From the NCBI GenBank assembly GCA_902597095.1, contig CACJWK010000022.1:1-43367 (forward strand): DNA of 43,367 nucleotides, written 5' to 3'. The DNA is from an uncultured Pseudohongiella sp. (GTDB taxonomy: Bacteria; Pseudomonadota; Gammaproteobacteria; Pseudomonadales; Pseudohongiellaceae). The stretch's first letter is position 1. The number at the start of each line of letters is the position of its first letter. Under the pieces are notes generated by a model. That model saw only the letters and a program-made list of their open reading frames with translations. It was not told the DNA's origin and made no database searches. Below are positions 9,645 to 18,868 of this stretch, piece by piece. Made by a program: the position numbers and the translations under genes.

Positions 9645-10898
9645 TCAGTCCAGCCAGCGCGACCGGTAGCGACCGTCTGCATCATAAATTTCTGTCTGCT
9701 TGGCCAGGTTGAAGTGACGCCCTCCTCGAGGATCAGCCCCGACGCCGGCCAGATATTGCCAGTTTCCCCAGTTAGCGGCCACATCATAATCAATCAGTTG
9801 TCTTTCAAACCAGGCAGCACCGTAGCGCCAGTCCCCTTCAAGCTCATTGATGAGACAGCTTGCGGCAATTTGCCTGCCTCGATTGGAGAGATAGCCGGTG
9901 GCACTCAGCTGTTTCATGCAGGCGTTAACCAGAGGATATCGGGTCTCTCCGCCGCACCATGCCGAAAACGCGCCCTCATCAAAGCGGCCAGAAACCTGAG
10001 CTGCTTTATTACCGTTTTTCAAAAACAGCTTCTTGCCGATTTTGAGCGCCAACCACTGAAAGTATTCGCGCCACAGCAGCTCAATGTAGAGCCAGTACGT
10101 GGAATCATTGCGCTCCCAGCGCTGCTCATACTCACTGAGAAGATCAACCAGGCGTCGCACGGACAAGCAGCCCGAATTAAGCCAGGCAGAAAATTTTGAG
10201 GAATTGTCCCAACCGTCCAGCTCGTTTCTTACCAGCTTGTAGCTCAGAGGCAGTTCACCTGAAAAATAGGACTCTGCGTGCGCTCTGGCGGCGGTCTCGC
10301 CACCGACGAGCCTCTGAGAGCGATCTGGATCAGTATTCTGGGCCCCAAGTACTGTGCACGCTCGATCAAACTCAATTGCTGCAGGCAGGCGCGCAGGCAT
10401 GCCGCGCGGCTCTTCCACGGTCATCTTTTCTGCCTTGCGACGAAAACGGGAGTAGGTCTCGGGAATGTCTGACACCGGCATGGGCAGCCCGCTGAGATTA
10501 AACAGCGTGTAGGTATCTATGGCGCTGAAAGTGACGTCAGGCAATCGCCTATCCAGCACAGCAATCTGGGCGGCCTCGTCAGAACCGAACTGACGGGAGG
10601 TCACCACGCGCTGAAACTGACCCTGCTCAATCAGTTCAGCAAGCACCGTGACAGGATCTCCCTTGAAAAGATGAAGCACATGTCCCCTGCGTGCCAGAGA
10701 GTCGCTTAAATCGGCAAGCGACTGCTGGAGGAACTGCCAGCGACGCTCACCCATCGGCGCCAGGCCATACCGACCTTCAGTGAACCAGTCAGGATTGACG
10801 ACAGTGACTATGGCAAGTTCACTGGACTGAGCCGCCAAACGCAGCGCAGGGTTGTCGGCAAGGCGCAGGTCATGAGTCATCCAGTACAGGGTTCGCAT
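9645..10898 (-). CDS. Cryptochrome DASH family photolyase
   Basis: The 417-residue protein has the N-terminal photolyase alpha/beta domain ([19 protein letters not shown]) for an antenna cofactor, and a C-terminal FAD domain with [21 protein letters not shown] and [20 protein letters not shown], the stretch that marks the DASH group and related photolyases. Family members repair cyclobutane pyrimidine dimers, chiefly in single-stranded or looped DNA, using blue light. Start ATG 10898 is followed immediately by the conserved domain. It is divergent from the coq7-like gene with about 70 bp between starts, and is followed by DUF2256 on the same strand. A closely related photolyase class is the main alternative. 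Confidence 0.88.
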   Translation of the reverse strand: MRTLYWMTHDLRLADNPALRLAAQSSELAIVTVVNPDWFTEGRYGLAPMGERRWQFLQQSLADLSDSLARRGHVLHLFKGDPVTVLAELIEQGQFQRVVTSRQFGSDEAAQIAVLDRRLPDVTFSAIDTYTLFNLSGLPMPVSDIPETYSRFRRKAEKMTVEEPRGMPARLPAAIEFDRACTVLGAQNTDPDRSQRLVGGETAARAHAESYFSGELPLSYKLVRNELDGWDNSSKFSAWLNSGCLSVRRLVDLLSEYEQRWERNDSTYWLYIELLWREYFQWLALKIGKKLFLKNGNKAAQVSGRFDEGAFSAWCGGETRYPLVNACMKQLSATGYLSNRGRQIAASCLINELEGDWRYGAAWFERQLIDYDVAANWGNWQYLAGVGADPRGGRHFNLAKQTEIYDADGRYRSRWLD

Positions 10899-10970
10899 GC
10901 TGTTGCTACGCTCAAGACGAACAATCAGATTCGCTTGGTCTGGCTCGCCCGGGCAGTCGTAATAAGCGGC

Positions 10971-11519
10971 ATGAACTCCTTTTTTACGTCAAAACCAAAA
11001 CCCGAACTCCCTGTATGGCTGCAGCAGGACATGCGTTCAAATCACGCCGGCGAGACCGGCGCTGTGTTTATCTATCGAGGCGTCTTAGCGGTAAGCCGAG
11101 ACGTGCAGGTGCGCGCTTTCGCGCAAACGCACCTCGAAACAGAAGAGAAACATCTGGCACTGATTTCCAGAGAGCTGAGTGTCTCTCAACGCAGCGTGTT
11201 CCTGCCCCTGTGGAAACTTGCGGGCTATCTCACGGGGGCTATTCCATCGTTATTTGGTAGCAATGCGGTGTATGCAACCGTTGATGCTGTTGAGACTTTC
11301 GTAGATCAACATTATCTCGAGCAAATAGAACGGCTGCAACAGGAGGACATTTTCCCTGAACTTCGGGGACTGCTCGAACGCTGTAGGGAAGAGGAAATCA
11401 TCCACCGAGATGAAGCACGCAACGCTGACAGATCAGACAGAAACGCTCTGTTGCTAGCTTGGTGCTGGCTCATAAGCGCTGGTTCTCGCGCCGCAGTTAA
11501 CTTAGCCCGTTGGCGTTAA
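10971..11519 (+). CDS. Coq7-like demethoxyubiquinone hydroxylase family protein
   Basis: This 182-residue four-helix di-iron carboxylate protein shows all six expected ligands: Glu28 in NHAGETGA, Glu58 and His61 in ETEEKH, Glu108 in AVETFVDQHY, and Glu142 with His145 in EEIIHRDEA. Coq7 enzymes hydroxylate the quinone ring in the last steps of ubiquinone synthesis at the inner membrane face. The frame extends 5' to 10872, but that would overlap the divergent CRY-DASH start, and conservation begins at the ATG at 10971. It is shorter than some bacterial Coq7 proteins and the C-terminal half is hydrophobic. A paralogous role outside ubiquinone synthesis is possible. Confidence 0.83.
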   Translation: MNSFFTSKPKPELPVWLQQDMRSNHAGETGAVFIYRGVLAVSRDVQVRAFAQTHLETEEKHLALISRELSVSQRSVFLPLWKLAGYLTGAIPSLFGSNAVYATVDAVETFVDQHYLEQIERLQQEDIFPELRGLLERCREEEIIHRDEARNADRSDRNALLLAWCWLISAGSRAAVNLARWR

Positions 11520-11588
11520 AACTAATTGAATAGTTGAGCCGCTTTCAAATACATCTCTAAAAATAAACCATCAGCAGAAAAGCGTTTA

Positions 11589-11604
11589 AATGAGAATCAT
11601 TTGC
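11589..11604 (+). promoter_or_regulatory. Fur box 1 upstream of TonB-dependent receptor
   Basis: AATGAGAATCATTTGC matches the core of the Fur consensus (AATGATAATCATTATC) at 13 of 16 positions. It lies 62 bp before the receptor start codon, where iron-loaded Fur would block transcription. The assignment is by sequence match only. Confidence 0.75.
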
Positions 11605-11611
11605 ATTTAAC

Positions 11612-11627
11612 AATAATAATCATTTAG
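11612..11627 (+). promoter_or_regulatory. Fur box 2 upstream of TonB-dependent receptor
   Basis: AATAATAATCATTTAG contains the ATAATCATT core of the Fur consensus. It starts 23 bp after box 1 on the same side of the receptor gene, so two Fur dimers could bind in tandem and give tight iron repression. Confidence 0.68.
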
Positions 11628-11665
11628 AATTGCTGCGTTTTCTACTCTTAACAGGAACGAAAGAG

Positions 11666-13723
11666 ATGATCCACAGCAAAAATATACTATGCACTGCCAT
11701 TGCGAGCGCTTTTGCGCTGTCAAATAGCGCATTTTCGCAAGTGGAAGAGATCACCGTCACCGGGACTCTCCAATCAAATGTCGTGAATTCTATGTCACCG
11801 CCGCTACCGCTGCGAGACACCCCGCAAGCAGTAGCAATTCTCTCATCAGAGGAGATTCGAGCCAGGGGGTTCAGAGAATTGGGGGACATAGTCCGATACA
11901 CCGCAGGTGTAAATCAGTCTCAGGGTGAGGGCCACAGGGATTCGATTGTCTTTCGCGGGGTGCGGTCTACCGCAGATTTCTATCGCGACGGACTGCGTGA
12001 TGATGTCCAATATTTCCGTTCCCTTTACAACGTCGAGCAGGTCGAAGTCCTCCGGGGGCCAAACGCCTTACTCTTTGGTCGAGGAGGGACTGGAGGACTG
12101 ATAAACCGAGTTACAAAGAAAGCTATGGTTGGTCAAAATGGTGGATCGTTTGATGCGGGCAGCGACACTTTTGGTGCATTTGACGTTGCCGCAGATTTTA
12201 ATGTGCAAACAGGTGAAAATTCAGCACTTCGCATTAACGCTCATAGGGACTCCTTGGAGAATCATCGAGACTTCTTTGATGGGCAGCGAGTTGGATTTAA
12301 CCCTACTTTCAGGATAGAGCTAGATCAAGATACCACTTTTGATCTGTCTTACGAGCACGCGAACCATGAAAGGTTCATTGATCGGGGTATTCCCACCCAA
12401 AACGGCGAACCAGTCGAGGGGTTAGCAGACGTGGTCTTCGGGACCTCTGACCTCAACGTGCAGCGTCTTACTGCAGACATTTTGCGAGGCACCCTATCAA
12501 GAACGTTCTCTAATAGCAGTCGCCTGAACTTAAATGTTCAATATGACTCATTCGAAAAATTGTATCAAAACCTTTACGCATCTGGATTCGACGGTGACGT
12601 AGTCACTATGGATGGCTACAGGGACCCAACCACTCGAGAAAATCTATTTCTTGATGCAAACTATGTCACTGAGTTTAAAATGGGGTCGATTGACCACACA
12701 CTATCGCTTGGAGCTCAGGTTGTGAATACTGACAATTCCAACTACAGATACAATACTTTCTGGTCAACCACTAGTGACGACAATGAGAAGTTCAACATTA
12801 CGAATCCGATGGACTTCACCGTAAATTCTGCAGGACAGGCTACTAGTGTCGACTACACCTCCGATTTAAATAATTCAACAACGTCTGAAATTGACGTAAC
12901 CTCAATTTATGTCCAAGACCAAATCAATATTGGAGACAATCTAATCCTAATGCTGGGAGGACGATTGGATCAATTCGACATTACGGTCAACGACGTAAAA
13001 TCGGCCTCCTCTCAATCTAGACAAGATGACCAATTCTCTCCGCGGGCAGGACTGATATTCAAACCACAAGATTCCCTTTCACTTTATGTCAGCTACAGTG
13101 AGAGCTTTCTTCCAAGGTCCGGAGAGCAATACAAGAAGCTCACTGCTAGCGCGGCAAGGCTCGATCCAGACGTATTTGAAAACACAGAATTCGGGGTTAA
13201 GTGGGATATCGCACCCGGCCTGATGTTGTCTGCAGCCTATTTTCAAAATGACCAAACGCAAGCCGTACGAGATAGTGTAAGCGGCGAGCAAGCGGAAATA
13301 GTTGGACTGCAGGTGGATGGAATTGAGCTTGAGCTGAAGGGCCAGCTTACTGACTCACTGTTTGTTGCCGCAGGGTACACGAACATGGACGGAACCACCT
13401 CCTCTGGGGGCGAGCCGAGAGAGTTGCCAGAATCCACTATGCATTTGTGGGCAAACTATCAAGTTACTAACAAGTTTGGTTTGGGTGTCGGGTTTGCATA
13501 CCAAGACGAACAGAACATAAAAAATAACAGCCCTGGGCTCGTCCTACCCGACTATACAAGATGGGATGCAGCCGCATACTACGACGTCTCCGACGATCTC
13601 GAGATAAGGCTGAATATCGAAAATCTTTCAGACGAGCTCTACTTTCCATTCTCCCACAGCACACATCAAGCTTCTGTGGGCAAGGACCTCAACGCGAGAC
13701 TTTCGATTACTAAGCGTTTTTAA
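11666..13723 (+). CDS. TonB-dependent siderophore receptor
   Basis: The 685-residue outer-membrane protein from ATG 11666 (preceded by AGGAACGAAAGAG) has a signal peptide ending near NSAFSQ, a TonB-box-like EEITVTG, a plug domain with RDTPQAVAIL and VEVLRGPNALLFGRGGTGGLINRVTK, and a long beta-barrel ending in Phe (LSITKRF), as outer-membrane assembly requires. The plug resembles catecholate/hydroxamate ferric siderophore receptors. The two Fur boxes upstream support iron uptake. The gene is clearly more A/T-rich and uses more A/T-ending codons than its neighbours, which suggests acquisition by transfer. No siderophore synthesis or periplasmic uptake genes are adjacent, so it would use a xenosiderophore or genes elsewhere. 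Confidence 0.9.
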   Translation: MIHSKNILCTAIASAFALSNSAFSQVEEITVTGTLQSNVVNSMSPPLPLRDTPQAVAILSSEEIRARGFRELGDIVRYTAGVNQSQGEGHRDSIVFRGVRSTADFYRDGLRDDVQYFRSLYNVEQVEVLRGPNALLFGRGGTGGLINRVTKKAMVGQNGGSFDAGSDTFGAFDVAADFNVQTGENSALRINAHRDSLENHRDFFDGQRVGFNPTFRIELDQDTTFDLSYEHANHERFIDRGIPTQNGEPVEGLADVVFGTSDLNVQRLTADILRGTLSRTFSNSSRLNLNVQYDSFEKLYQNLYASGFDGDVVTMDGYRDPTTRENLFLDANYVTEFKMGSIDHTLSLGAQVVNTDNSNYRYNTFWSTTSDDNEKFNITNPMDFTVNSAGQATSVDYTSDLNNSTTSEIDVTSIYVQDQINIGDNLILMLGGRLDQFDITVNDVKSASSQSRQDDQFSPRAGLIFKPQDSLSLYVSYSESFLPRSGEQYKKLTASAARLDPDVFENTEFGVKWDIAPGLMLSAAYFQNDQTQAVRDSVSGEQAEIVGLQVDGIELELKGQLTDSLFVAAGYTNMDGTTSSGGEPRELPESTMHLWANYQVTNKFGLGVGFAYQDEQNIKNNSPGLVLPDYTRWDAAAYYDVSDDLEIRLNIENLSDELYFPFSHSTHQASVGKDLNARLSITKRF

Positions 13724-13740
13724 AATTTGGCTGCATGCCT

Positions 13741-13766
13741 AAAAAGGCCCAGGGACGGGCCTTTTT
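13741..13766 (+). terminator. Rho-independent terminator after the TonB-dependent receptor
   Basis: A perfect 10-bp inverted repeat (AAAAAGGCCC / GGGCCTTTTT) with a 6-base loop lies 17 bp after the receptor stop. The A-tract on the left arm means it could also work on the minus strand. Confidence 0.9.
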
Positions 13767-13857
13767 AGCAACAGAAATATAAGCAGAGAGCAAGATCTCG
13801 ACAATGAGACTACTCACGAAAGCATTACTCCGGCTCTCTCAAACTGAACCCGTCTTA

Positions 13858-13896
13858 AAAAGCCAAAGATATCGTTTGTTGTGCGACGTGGCTTTT
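13858..13896 (-). terminator. Possible terminator after the RNase J-like gene
   Basis: On the minus strand AAAAGCCA pairs with TGGCTTTT across a 23-base loop, starting 4 bp after the RNase J stop and ending in a T run. The loop is long, so this is a weaker call than the hairpin at 13741. Confidence 0.4.
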
Positions 13897-13899
13897 CAC

Positions 13900-15282
13900 T
13901 CACGCTTGCGTAACCGGTTCCACGCGCATGCTGGACTCATTGAGCCATAAGCGGCCAACCTTAACAGCTGCCTCTTTTTTCTTTTTGGCAATCAAGTCAA
14001 ATAGGTCACCATTTTGCCCTACCAGCTGGTGCGGCACTCCCTGCTCTGCTGCCAGTCGTGCATTTGCCCTCATGTGTTTGTCTTCACCGTGAACAGGAAT
14101 AGCAAGATGCGGGCGGGTCCACTGATACATCTGGGCCAACTCTGCCGCACAGGGGTGCCCCGAGGCATGAAGGGGAATGTCGGATTCATCAGCTAGGGTC
14201 ACTTTAATCCCACGAGCACGGAAGGCGGCGACCAGTGCGTTGACCTGCTTCTCGTTGCCGGGAATGGTCATCGTACTGAAAATCACATGATCGCCTGCCG
14301 ACAAGTTGACGTCAGGATGGCTGTCTGCTGCCAGTCTCTGAAGAGCCGCCCCGGTTTCACCCTGACTGCCTGTCGCCACCAGCAGCAGCTCTTCCGGCAG
14401 CAGATAGCCCAGATCAAAATTGTCCACCACCGTGAAGTTCTCTTTGAGATAACCGGAGGCGTGCGCACTGGCCACCATGCGATGCAAAGATCTGCCAAGC
14501 AGCCCCAGATACCTGCCACTGACCCGTGACACATTACCGAGCGTCTGCAGTCGCGCCACGTTGCTTGAAAAGCAGCCGACCACGACCCGCTGCGGGGATT
14601 CAGCGATAATCCGATTCAGACCATTGAACAGCTCGGACTCTGACACTGAATGACCGGGCTTGGTTGCATTGGTCGAATCACATACGATCGCATCAAGACC
14701 GGACTGACCCAGCGCCTGATACAGCGGCGGGCGCATAGCTTCTCCGGCGATCGGGGCAGAATCAATTTTCCAGTCAGCGGTGTGCAGCACCTTACCCACA
14801 GGTGTGCGAATCAGCAGACCGTGGGTCTCCGGCGTACTGTGCGTGATGGGCACCCATCTGACCCGGAACGGACCCAGCTGCATCTCCTCGCCTGTCGACA
14901 CAGTGATAACCGGTGCATCGAGTCCTTTTTCTCGCAGTTTTCGAAGCAGTACATTGCTTGTAAAGCGTGTCGTATAAATGGGACACTGGAATTGCTCCCA
15001 CAGATGAGCAATCGCACCAATATGGTCTTCATGGGCATGAGTCGCTATCAATGCCACCAGCGACTCTGCCCGGTTGCTGATGAATGAAGGGTCCGGTAAT
15101 TCTATGCGATTGCCTGCACCCGCCCCCTCTGGGTTCTTTTCAAACGTGACCCCGCAGTCCACCATCAGCCAGCTGCCCGCATGACCGTAAAGGTTTAGAT
15201 TCATACCGATTTCCCCGCATCCACCGAGCGGTAAAAACCAGAAGTCTTTATGGTTAGGTTGCATGACAGAGCCTGAATTCAC
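13900..15282 (-). CDS. RNase J-like metallo-beta-lactamase/beta-CASP nuclease
   Basis: The protein has the metallo-beta-lactamase core (LGGCGEIGMNL; THAHEDHIGA with His82, His84, Asp86 and His87; ITHSTPETHG; HTADWK) and the beta-CASP region (CDSTNA, SGHP near residue 368, IPVHGE), as in RNase J. These enzymes act as 5'-3' exonucleases and endonucleases on RNA. At about 460 residues it is shorter than Firmicute RNase J of about 550, so the C-terminal domain seems reduced. A GTG at 15282 overlaps the AEC transporter stop as GTGA; ATG 15264 is an equally plausible start. In a gammaproteobacterium it would complement RNase E-based turnover. Confidence 0.85.
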   Translation of the reverse strand: MNSGSVMQPNHKDFWFLPLGGCGEIGMNLNLYGHAGSWLMVDCGVTFEKNPEGAGAGNRIELPDPSFISNRAESLVALIATHAHEDHIGAIAHLWEQFQCPIYTTRFTSNVLLRKLREKGLDAPVITVSTGEEMQLGPFRVRWVPITHSTPETHGLLIRTPVGKVLHTADWKIDSAPIAGEAMRPPLYQALGQSGLDAIVCDSTNATKPGHSVSESELFNGLNRIIAESPQRVVVGCFSSNVARLQTLGNVSRVSGRYLGLLGRSLHRMVASAHASGYLKENFTVVDNFDLGYLLPEELLLVATGSQGETGAALQRLAADSHPDVNLSAGDHVIFSTMTIPGNEKQVNALVAAFRARGIKVTLADESDIPLHASGHPCAAELAQMYQWTRPHLAIPVHGEDKHMRANARLAAEQGVPHQLVGQNGDLFDLIAKKKKEAAVKVGRLWLNESSMRVEPVTQA

Positions 15283-16196
15283 CAGAGCAAGCGGTTACCC
15301 ACGTCTAACCATACGGGAATGGTGAAAAAAGCGACTACCGTCTGCAGGGTAATGATGTTGGCCATCAGGCTCACATCCCCGCCGAGCTGCCGGGCCAGAA
15401 TATAGGCGGATGGCGGGGCGGGAAGGCAGGTCAACAGCAGCAAAACGGCCGCAAGATCGGGAGATACCCTGAACAATTGTGTAGCCACAGCCACCAGCGC
15501 TGGAAAAACCAGCAACTTGCCATGTACGGCAACGGCCAGCTGCCAGCTCTGTCTGCCAAAAGCCATAAAACGAATCCCGGCTCCCACAGCCAGAAGCCCG
15601 AGTGGCAGCGCAGGCTGACTGAGCGCATCCAGAAGCTCCAGAACAATCTCCGGCACATCGACTTCGTACAGCCCCAGAACTATTCCAATCAAACAGGCGA
15701 GCACGAGTGGATTCGTCAGCACACTGCCCGTCACCAGGGTAATCCGATTGCGCTCACGACCTTGCGCCGTAAGGGCGATCACGCTCAACACGTTCACTAC
15801 CGGGATATAGACGAGCAGACAAAGCGCTGCAAGCGTCAGCCCTGTGTCCCCGTAAATCGCTTCGATACATGCGAGTCCGATGTAGGTATTAAACCGGATA
15901 CCGCCCTGATACCCCGAGCCCAGTGAATCACGCCTCTCAGCAATGAAACGGTGCAAGCTGGCAAACAGCAGAGTGAAGACGAGCAGAGCAAGCCCCAGCG
16001 ACAGCCCGATATCAAGCAGTTTTGCCGCTTCGAACCGGGTCACTGAGAGTCGTGAGATCAGCAGAGCCGGAAAAAACAGATAATAGGTCAACCGCTCCAG
16101 CCCTTCCCAAACCGACCGAGAAGAGACAGGCGTCCGGCTCACAGCAAACCCAAGCACGATAATGCAAAAAATGGGGATCAGGGGCTCGATTATCAT
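15279..16196 (-). CDS. AEC (auxin efflux carrier) family transporter
   Basis: The 305-residue hydrophobic protein has about ten predicted membrane helices and the two-repeat layout of the AEC/bile-arsenite-riboflavin fold. Family-typical pieces are the N-terminal PIFCIIVLGF, a Pro-rich FFPALLISRL, and the C-terminal LPAPPSAYILARQ with NIITLQTVVAFFTIPVW. Members export malonate, other organic anions or auxin-like compounds; the substrate is not evident here. It overlaps the RNase J-like gene by 4 bp (GTGA), so the pair is co-transcribed, although a functional link is unclear. The upstream divergent gap of about 145 bp faces the sulfatase gene. Confidence 0.85.
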   Translation of the reverse strand: MIIEPLIPIFCIIVLGFAVSRTPVSSRSVWEGLERLTYYLFFPALLISRLSVTRFEAAKLLDIGLSLGLALLVFTLLFASLHRFIAERRDSLGSGYQGGIRFNTYIGLACIEAIYGDTGLTLAALCLLVYIPVVNVLSVIALTAQGRERNRITLVTGSVLTNPLVLACLIGIVLGLYEVDVPEIVLELLDALSQPALPLGLLAVGAGIRFMAFGRQSWQLAVAVHGKLLVFPALVAVATQLFRVSPDLAAVLLLLTCLPAPPSAYILARQLGGDVSLMANIITLQTVVAFFTIPVWLDVGNRLLW

Positions 16197-16340
16197 GGCA
16201 GCGGATCATAGCCTGACTGTGGCAAATCGGCCAGAACCGGGACGCGCTTGCACCGTGCACATGTTAGACTGGCGCTCGAAAAGTTTTCAGTTGCGCTGTT
16301 TTAGAACATCAACCCGATACACAAACATGAGCTCAGCCTT

Positions 16341-17897
16341 ATGACTTTCAAATCCATGATCAAACCCGCGGGCCTCTGTGCAATTCTGGCGACACTGAAC
16401 TATTGTGTGCCACAAGAATCGGATGAACTGATCCTTCAGGTCTTGCCCGACAGCCCTCCCAAAAATGTTATCTACATACTCTCTGATGACCATCGCTACG
16501 ACTTCATGGGCTTCACCGGCAAGGTGCCCTGGCTGGAGACACCGAACCTGGACCGCCTTGCGGCGGAAGGGGCGTATTTCCCCAATACCTTTGTGACCAC
16601 GGCGCTGTGTTCACCCAGTCGCGCCTCTATCCTGACCGGCCTGTACTCGCACAGCCACGCGGTCGTCGATAACGCGGCGCCGGATCCGGGCAATTTGACC
16701 TTTTTCCCGGAATATCTACAGCAAGCGGGTTACCAGACCAGCTTTTTTGGCAAGTGGCACATGGGCAATCATTCCGACGACCCGCAACCCGGGTTTGACC
16801 ACTGGGAGAGTTTTCGGGGTCAGGGTGTTTACTACGGCCCCACCCTAAACATCAACGGTGAACGCATTGATTATAATGAGCAAACCTATATAACCGACTT
16901 GCTCACCAGCCACGCCGTTGACTGGCTGGAGGACAGGGACAAGGAAAAGCCCTTCTTTTTATACCTATCTCATAAGGCAGTTCACTCGCAATTCCAACCT
17001 GCGCAGAGACACCGGGACATTCACCGAGACGAGTCCATTGTTCTGCCTGACTCTTTCAACACACCTCAGTATGGCGAACCCGTCCTTCCCTCTGCCAGCA
17101 CAACCGGCGAACCCCTGCGCGGCAGAGATTATTACGGCCAGAACAGACTCCCTGACTGGGTGAAGGCACAGCGGGAGTCGTGGCACGGTGTGGATTACAT
17201 GTATCACGGCAATATCAGCTTCGACGAGTTCTTTCACCGCTATACTGAGACGCTGATGGGCATTGACGACAGTGTCGGGGCAGTGCTGGACTATCTCGAC
17301 GCCAGCGGTTTGGCGGAAGAAACCCTGGTCATCTACATGGGTGACAACGGATTCTCCTTCGGCGAGCATGGTCTGATCGACAAAAGGCATTTTTATGAAG
17401 AATCCGCCAAGGTACCCTTGCTGGTCAGATGGCCGGAAAAACTGGTAGGTGGCCAGCCCATCAACCAGCTGGTGCAAAACATCGATATCGCCCCGACCAT
17501 ACTTGAAGCCGCTGGACTGAGCGCGCCAGCTCACATGCAGGGAGCCTCCTTCGTACCCTTGCTGTCGCGCGACGAGACAGACTGGCGGGATCGGATTTTC
17601 TACGAATACTATTGGGAGATGGACTTTCCGCAGACGCCCACCATGTTCGGAGTAAGAACTGAGCGTTATAAGTACATCCGCTATCACGGCATCTGGGACA
17701 CCAATGAATTTTACGATTTGCTGAACGATCCGGGCGAGACCAATAATTTGATCGACGCTCCCGAGCATCAGAATCTCATCACCGGTCTGGCAACCGAAGT
17801 CTACCAGTGGCTGGACGAGACCGGCGGCATGCAAATTCCCCTGAAGAATGTGGTCCGTCCCAAATTCGGCGATCACAGGAATCAGTCCGTACTGTAG
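16341..17897 (+). CDS. Exported sulfatase
   Basis: This 518-residue alkaline-phosphatase-superfamily protein carries the sulfatase signature CSPSRAS, in which Cys90 is converted to formylglycine, calcium ligands in LSDDHR (Asp49, Asp50), FFGKWHMG, and the C-terminal metal site GDNGFSFGEHG. A hydrophobic N-terminus ending at about LNYC suggests export; the lipobox is not canonical. It fits family S1 sulfatases that desulfate polysaccharides or small sulfate esters. Activation needs a formylglycine-generating enzyme (or anSME), which is not in the window. The next gene, a LysE-type exporter, begins directly after the stop, so they are co-transcribed. The substrate is unknown. Confidence 0.88.
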   Translation: MTFKSMIKPAGLCAILATLNYCVPQESDELILQVLPDSPPKNVIYILSDDHRYDFMGFTGKVPWLETPNLDRLAAEGAYFPNTFVTTALCSPSRASILTGLYSHSHAVVDNAAPDPGNLTFFPEYLQQAGYQTSFFGKWHMGNHSDDPQPGFDHWESFRGQGVYYGPTLNINGERIDYNEQTYITDLLTSHAVDWLEDRDKEKPFFLYLSHKAVHSQFQPAQRHRDIHRDESIVLPDSFNTPQYGEPVLPSASTTGEPLRGRDYYGQNRLPDWVKAQRESWHGVDYMYHGNISFDEFFHRYTETLMGIDDSVGAVLDYLDASGLAEETLVIYMGDNGFSFGEHGLIDKRHFYEESAKVPLLVRWPEKLVGGQPINQLVQNIDIAPTILEAAGLSAPAHMQGASFVPLLSRDETDWRDRIFYEYYWEMDFPQTPTMFGVRTERYKYIRYHGIWDTNEFYDLLNDPGETNNLIDAPEHQNLITGLATEVYQWLDETGGMQIPLKNVVRPKFGDHRNQSVL

Positions 17898-18503
17898 ATG
17901 GAATACTTTGCTGTCATTCTGTTCGCAATAACTACCTATGCGACACCGGGCCCCAACAACACCATGCTCATGACGTCGGGGCTAAACTACGGGGTTCAGC
18001 GAAGCCTGCCCCACTACCTGGGCATCATCTTGGGCTTTCCAACCATGGTCATCGCTGTTGGACTGGGACTGGCAACACTGTTCGATCAAATCCCGCTGTT
18101 TCACGTCCTGCTCAAGATCACAGGAGCCGCGTATCTGAGCTTTCTCGCATGGCGAATCGCCACTGCACCCGTCTCCGAGCTGAGCACAGGCGACGGAAAA
18201 CCCTTTACCTTTATTCAGGCAGCCGCCTTCCAGTGGATCAATCCCAAGGCATGGGTCATGGCGGTCGGTGCGATTGCGACTTACACCGTAGTGGGCAGTA
18301 ACTACGGCATTCAGGTAGTGACGGTTGCACTGATCTTCCTGATTTTCGGCGCACCCTGCTCACTGCTCTGGTTGTGGTTCGGCGCGTCTCTAAAGCGCTT
18401 TCTGCGGAAGCCGGAGTCAGTAAAAGGGTTTAATTACTTGATGGCAGCTCTGTTGATGACATCGTTGCTTCCCGTATTTAATGAATTGCTCGCGCAAATC
18501 TGA
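17898..18503 (+). CDS. LysE/RhtB family amino-acid exporter
   Basis: The 201-residue inner-membrane protein has about six hydrophobic helices and the family N-terminal motif ATPGPNNTM followed by a G-rich second helix. Such proteins export amino acids or homoserine lactone-like compounds. The ATG sits immediately after the sulfatase TAG with no gap, so translation is probably coupled; an AGGA lies within the sulfatase end but too far upstream to be optimal. The conserved INPKAWVMA segment follows in the fourth helix region. Substrate unknown. Confidence 0.86.
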   Translation: MEYFAVILFAITTYATPGPNNTMLMTSGLNYGVQRSLPHYLGIILGFPTMVIAVGLGLATLFDQIPLFHVLLKITGAAYLSFLAWRIATAPVSELSTGDGKPFTFIQAAAFQWINPKAWVMAVGAIATYTVVGSNYGIQVVTVALIFLIFGAPCSLLWLWFGASLKRFLRKPESVKGFNYLMAALLMTSLLPVFNELLAQI

Positions 18504-18528
18504 ACACTAACAGACCAAGGAGACAGTC

Positions 18529-18819
18529 ATGCAGTTTCTCATCACCGCTTATGACGGTACTGACAGCGAAGCCCAGGCCAGACGAAGCGCAGCAAGACCT
18601 GCTCACATCGACAAGGCGCAGGCGCTGTTGGCAGGCGGCCATGTACTCATAGGCGGCGCCATTCTGAATGAAAAAGAAGAGATGATTGGCTCCTCTCTGG
18701 TGGTGGAGTTCGAAAGCCGCGAGGCATTGGATTACTGGTTGCAGAATGATCCGTATGTAACCGGCAATGTCTGGCAGGACATCACCGTCCAGGCTTTTCG
18801 CACCGCAGTGAAAGCCTGA
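18529..18819 (+). CDS. YciI family protein
   Basis: The 96-residue protein matches the YciI ferredoxin-like alpha/beta fold: MQFLITAYDG start, conserved RPAHID (the His proposed as catalytic), GGAI..E strand, then DPYVTGNVW and a C-terminal strand. A GGAGA ribosome site lies just upstream of ATG 18529. The family has structural similarity to muconolactone isomerases but no general assigned reaction. It follows the LysE gene by 25 bp and is the last gene of the sulfatase operon. Confidence 0.85.
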   Translation: MQFLITAYDGTDSEAQARRSAARPAHIDKAQALLAGGHVLIGGAILNEKEEMIGSSLVVEFESREALDYWLQNDPYVTGNVWQDITVQAFRTAVKA

Positions 18820-18868
18820 ACCATAACCTGGCGAACCCGAACAGTCACGCCGACGCTGACGGCAGAAA

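Noticed and set aside
16965..17876. 303-residue open frame antisense to the sulfatase
   Set aside because: It lies wholly inside the sulfatase coding sequence, shows no recognisable motif, and is explained by the codon structure of the real gene.
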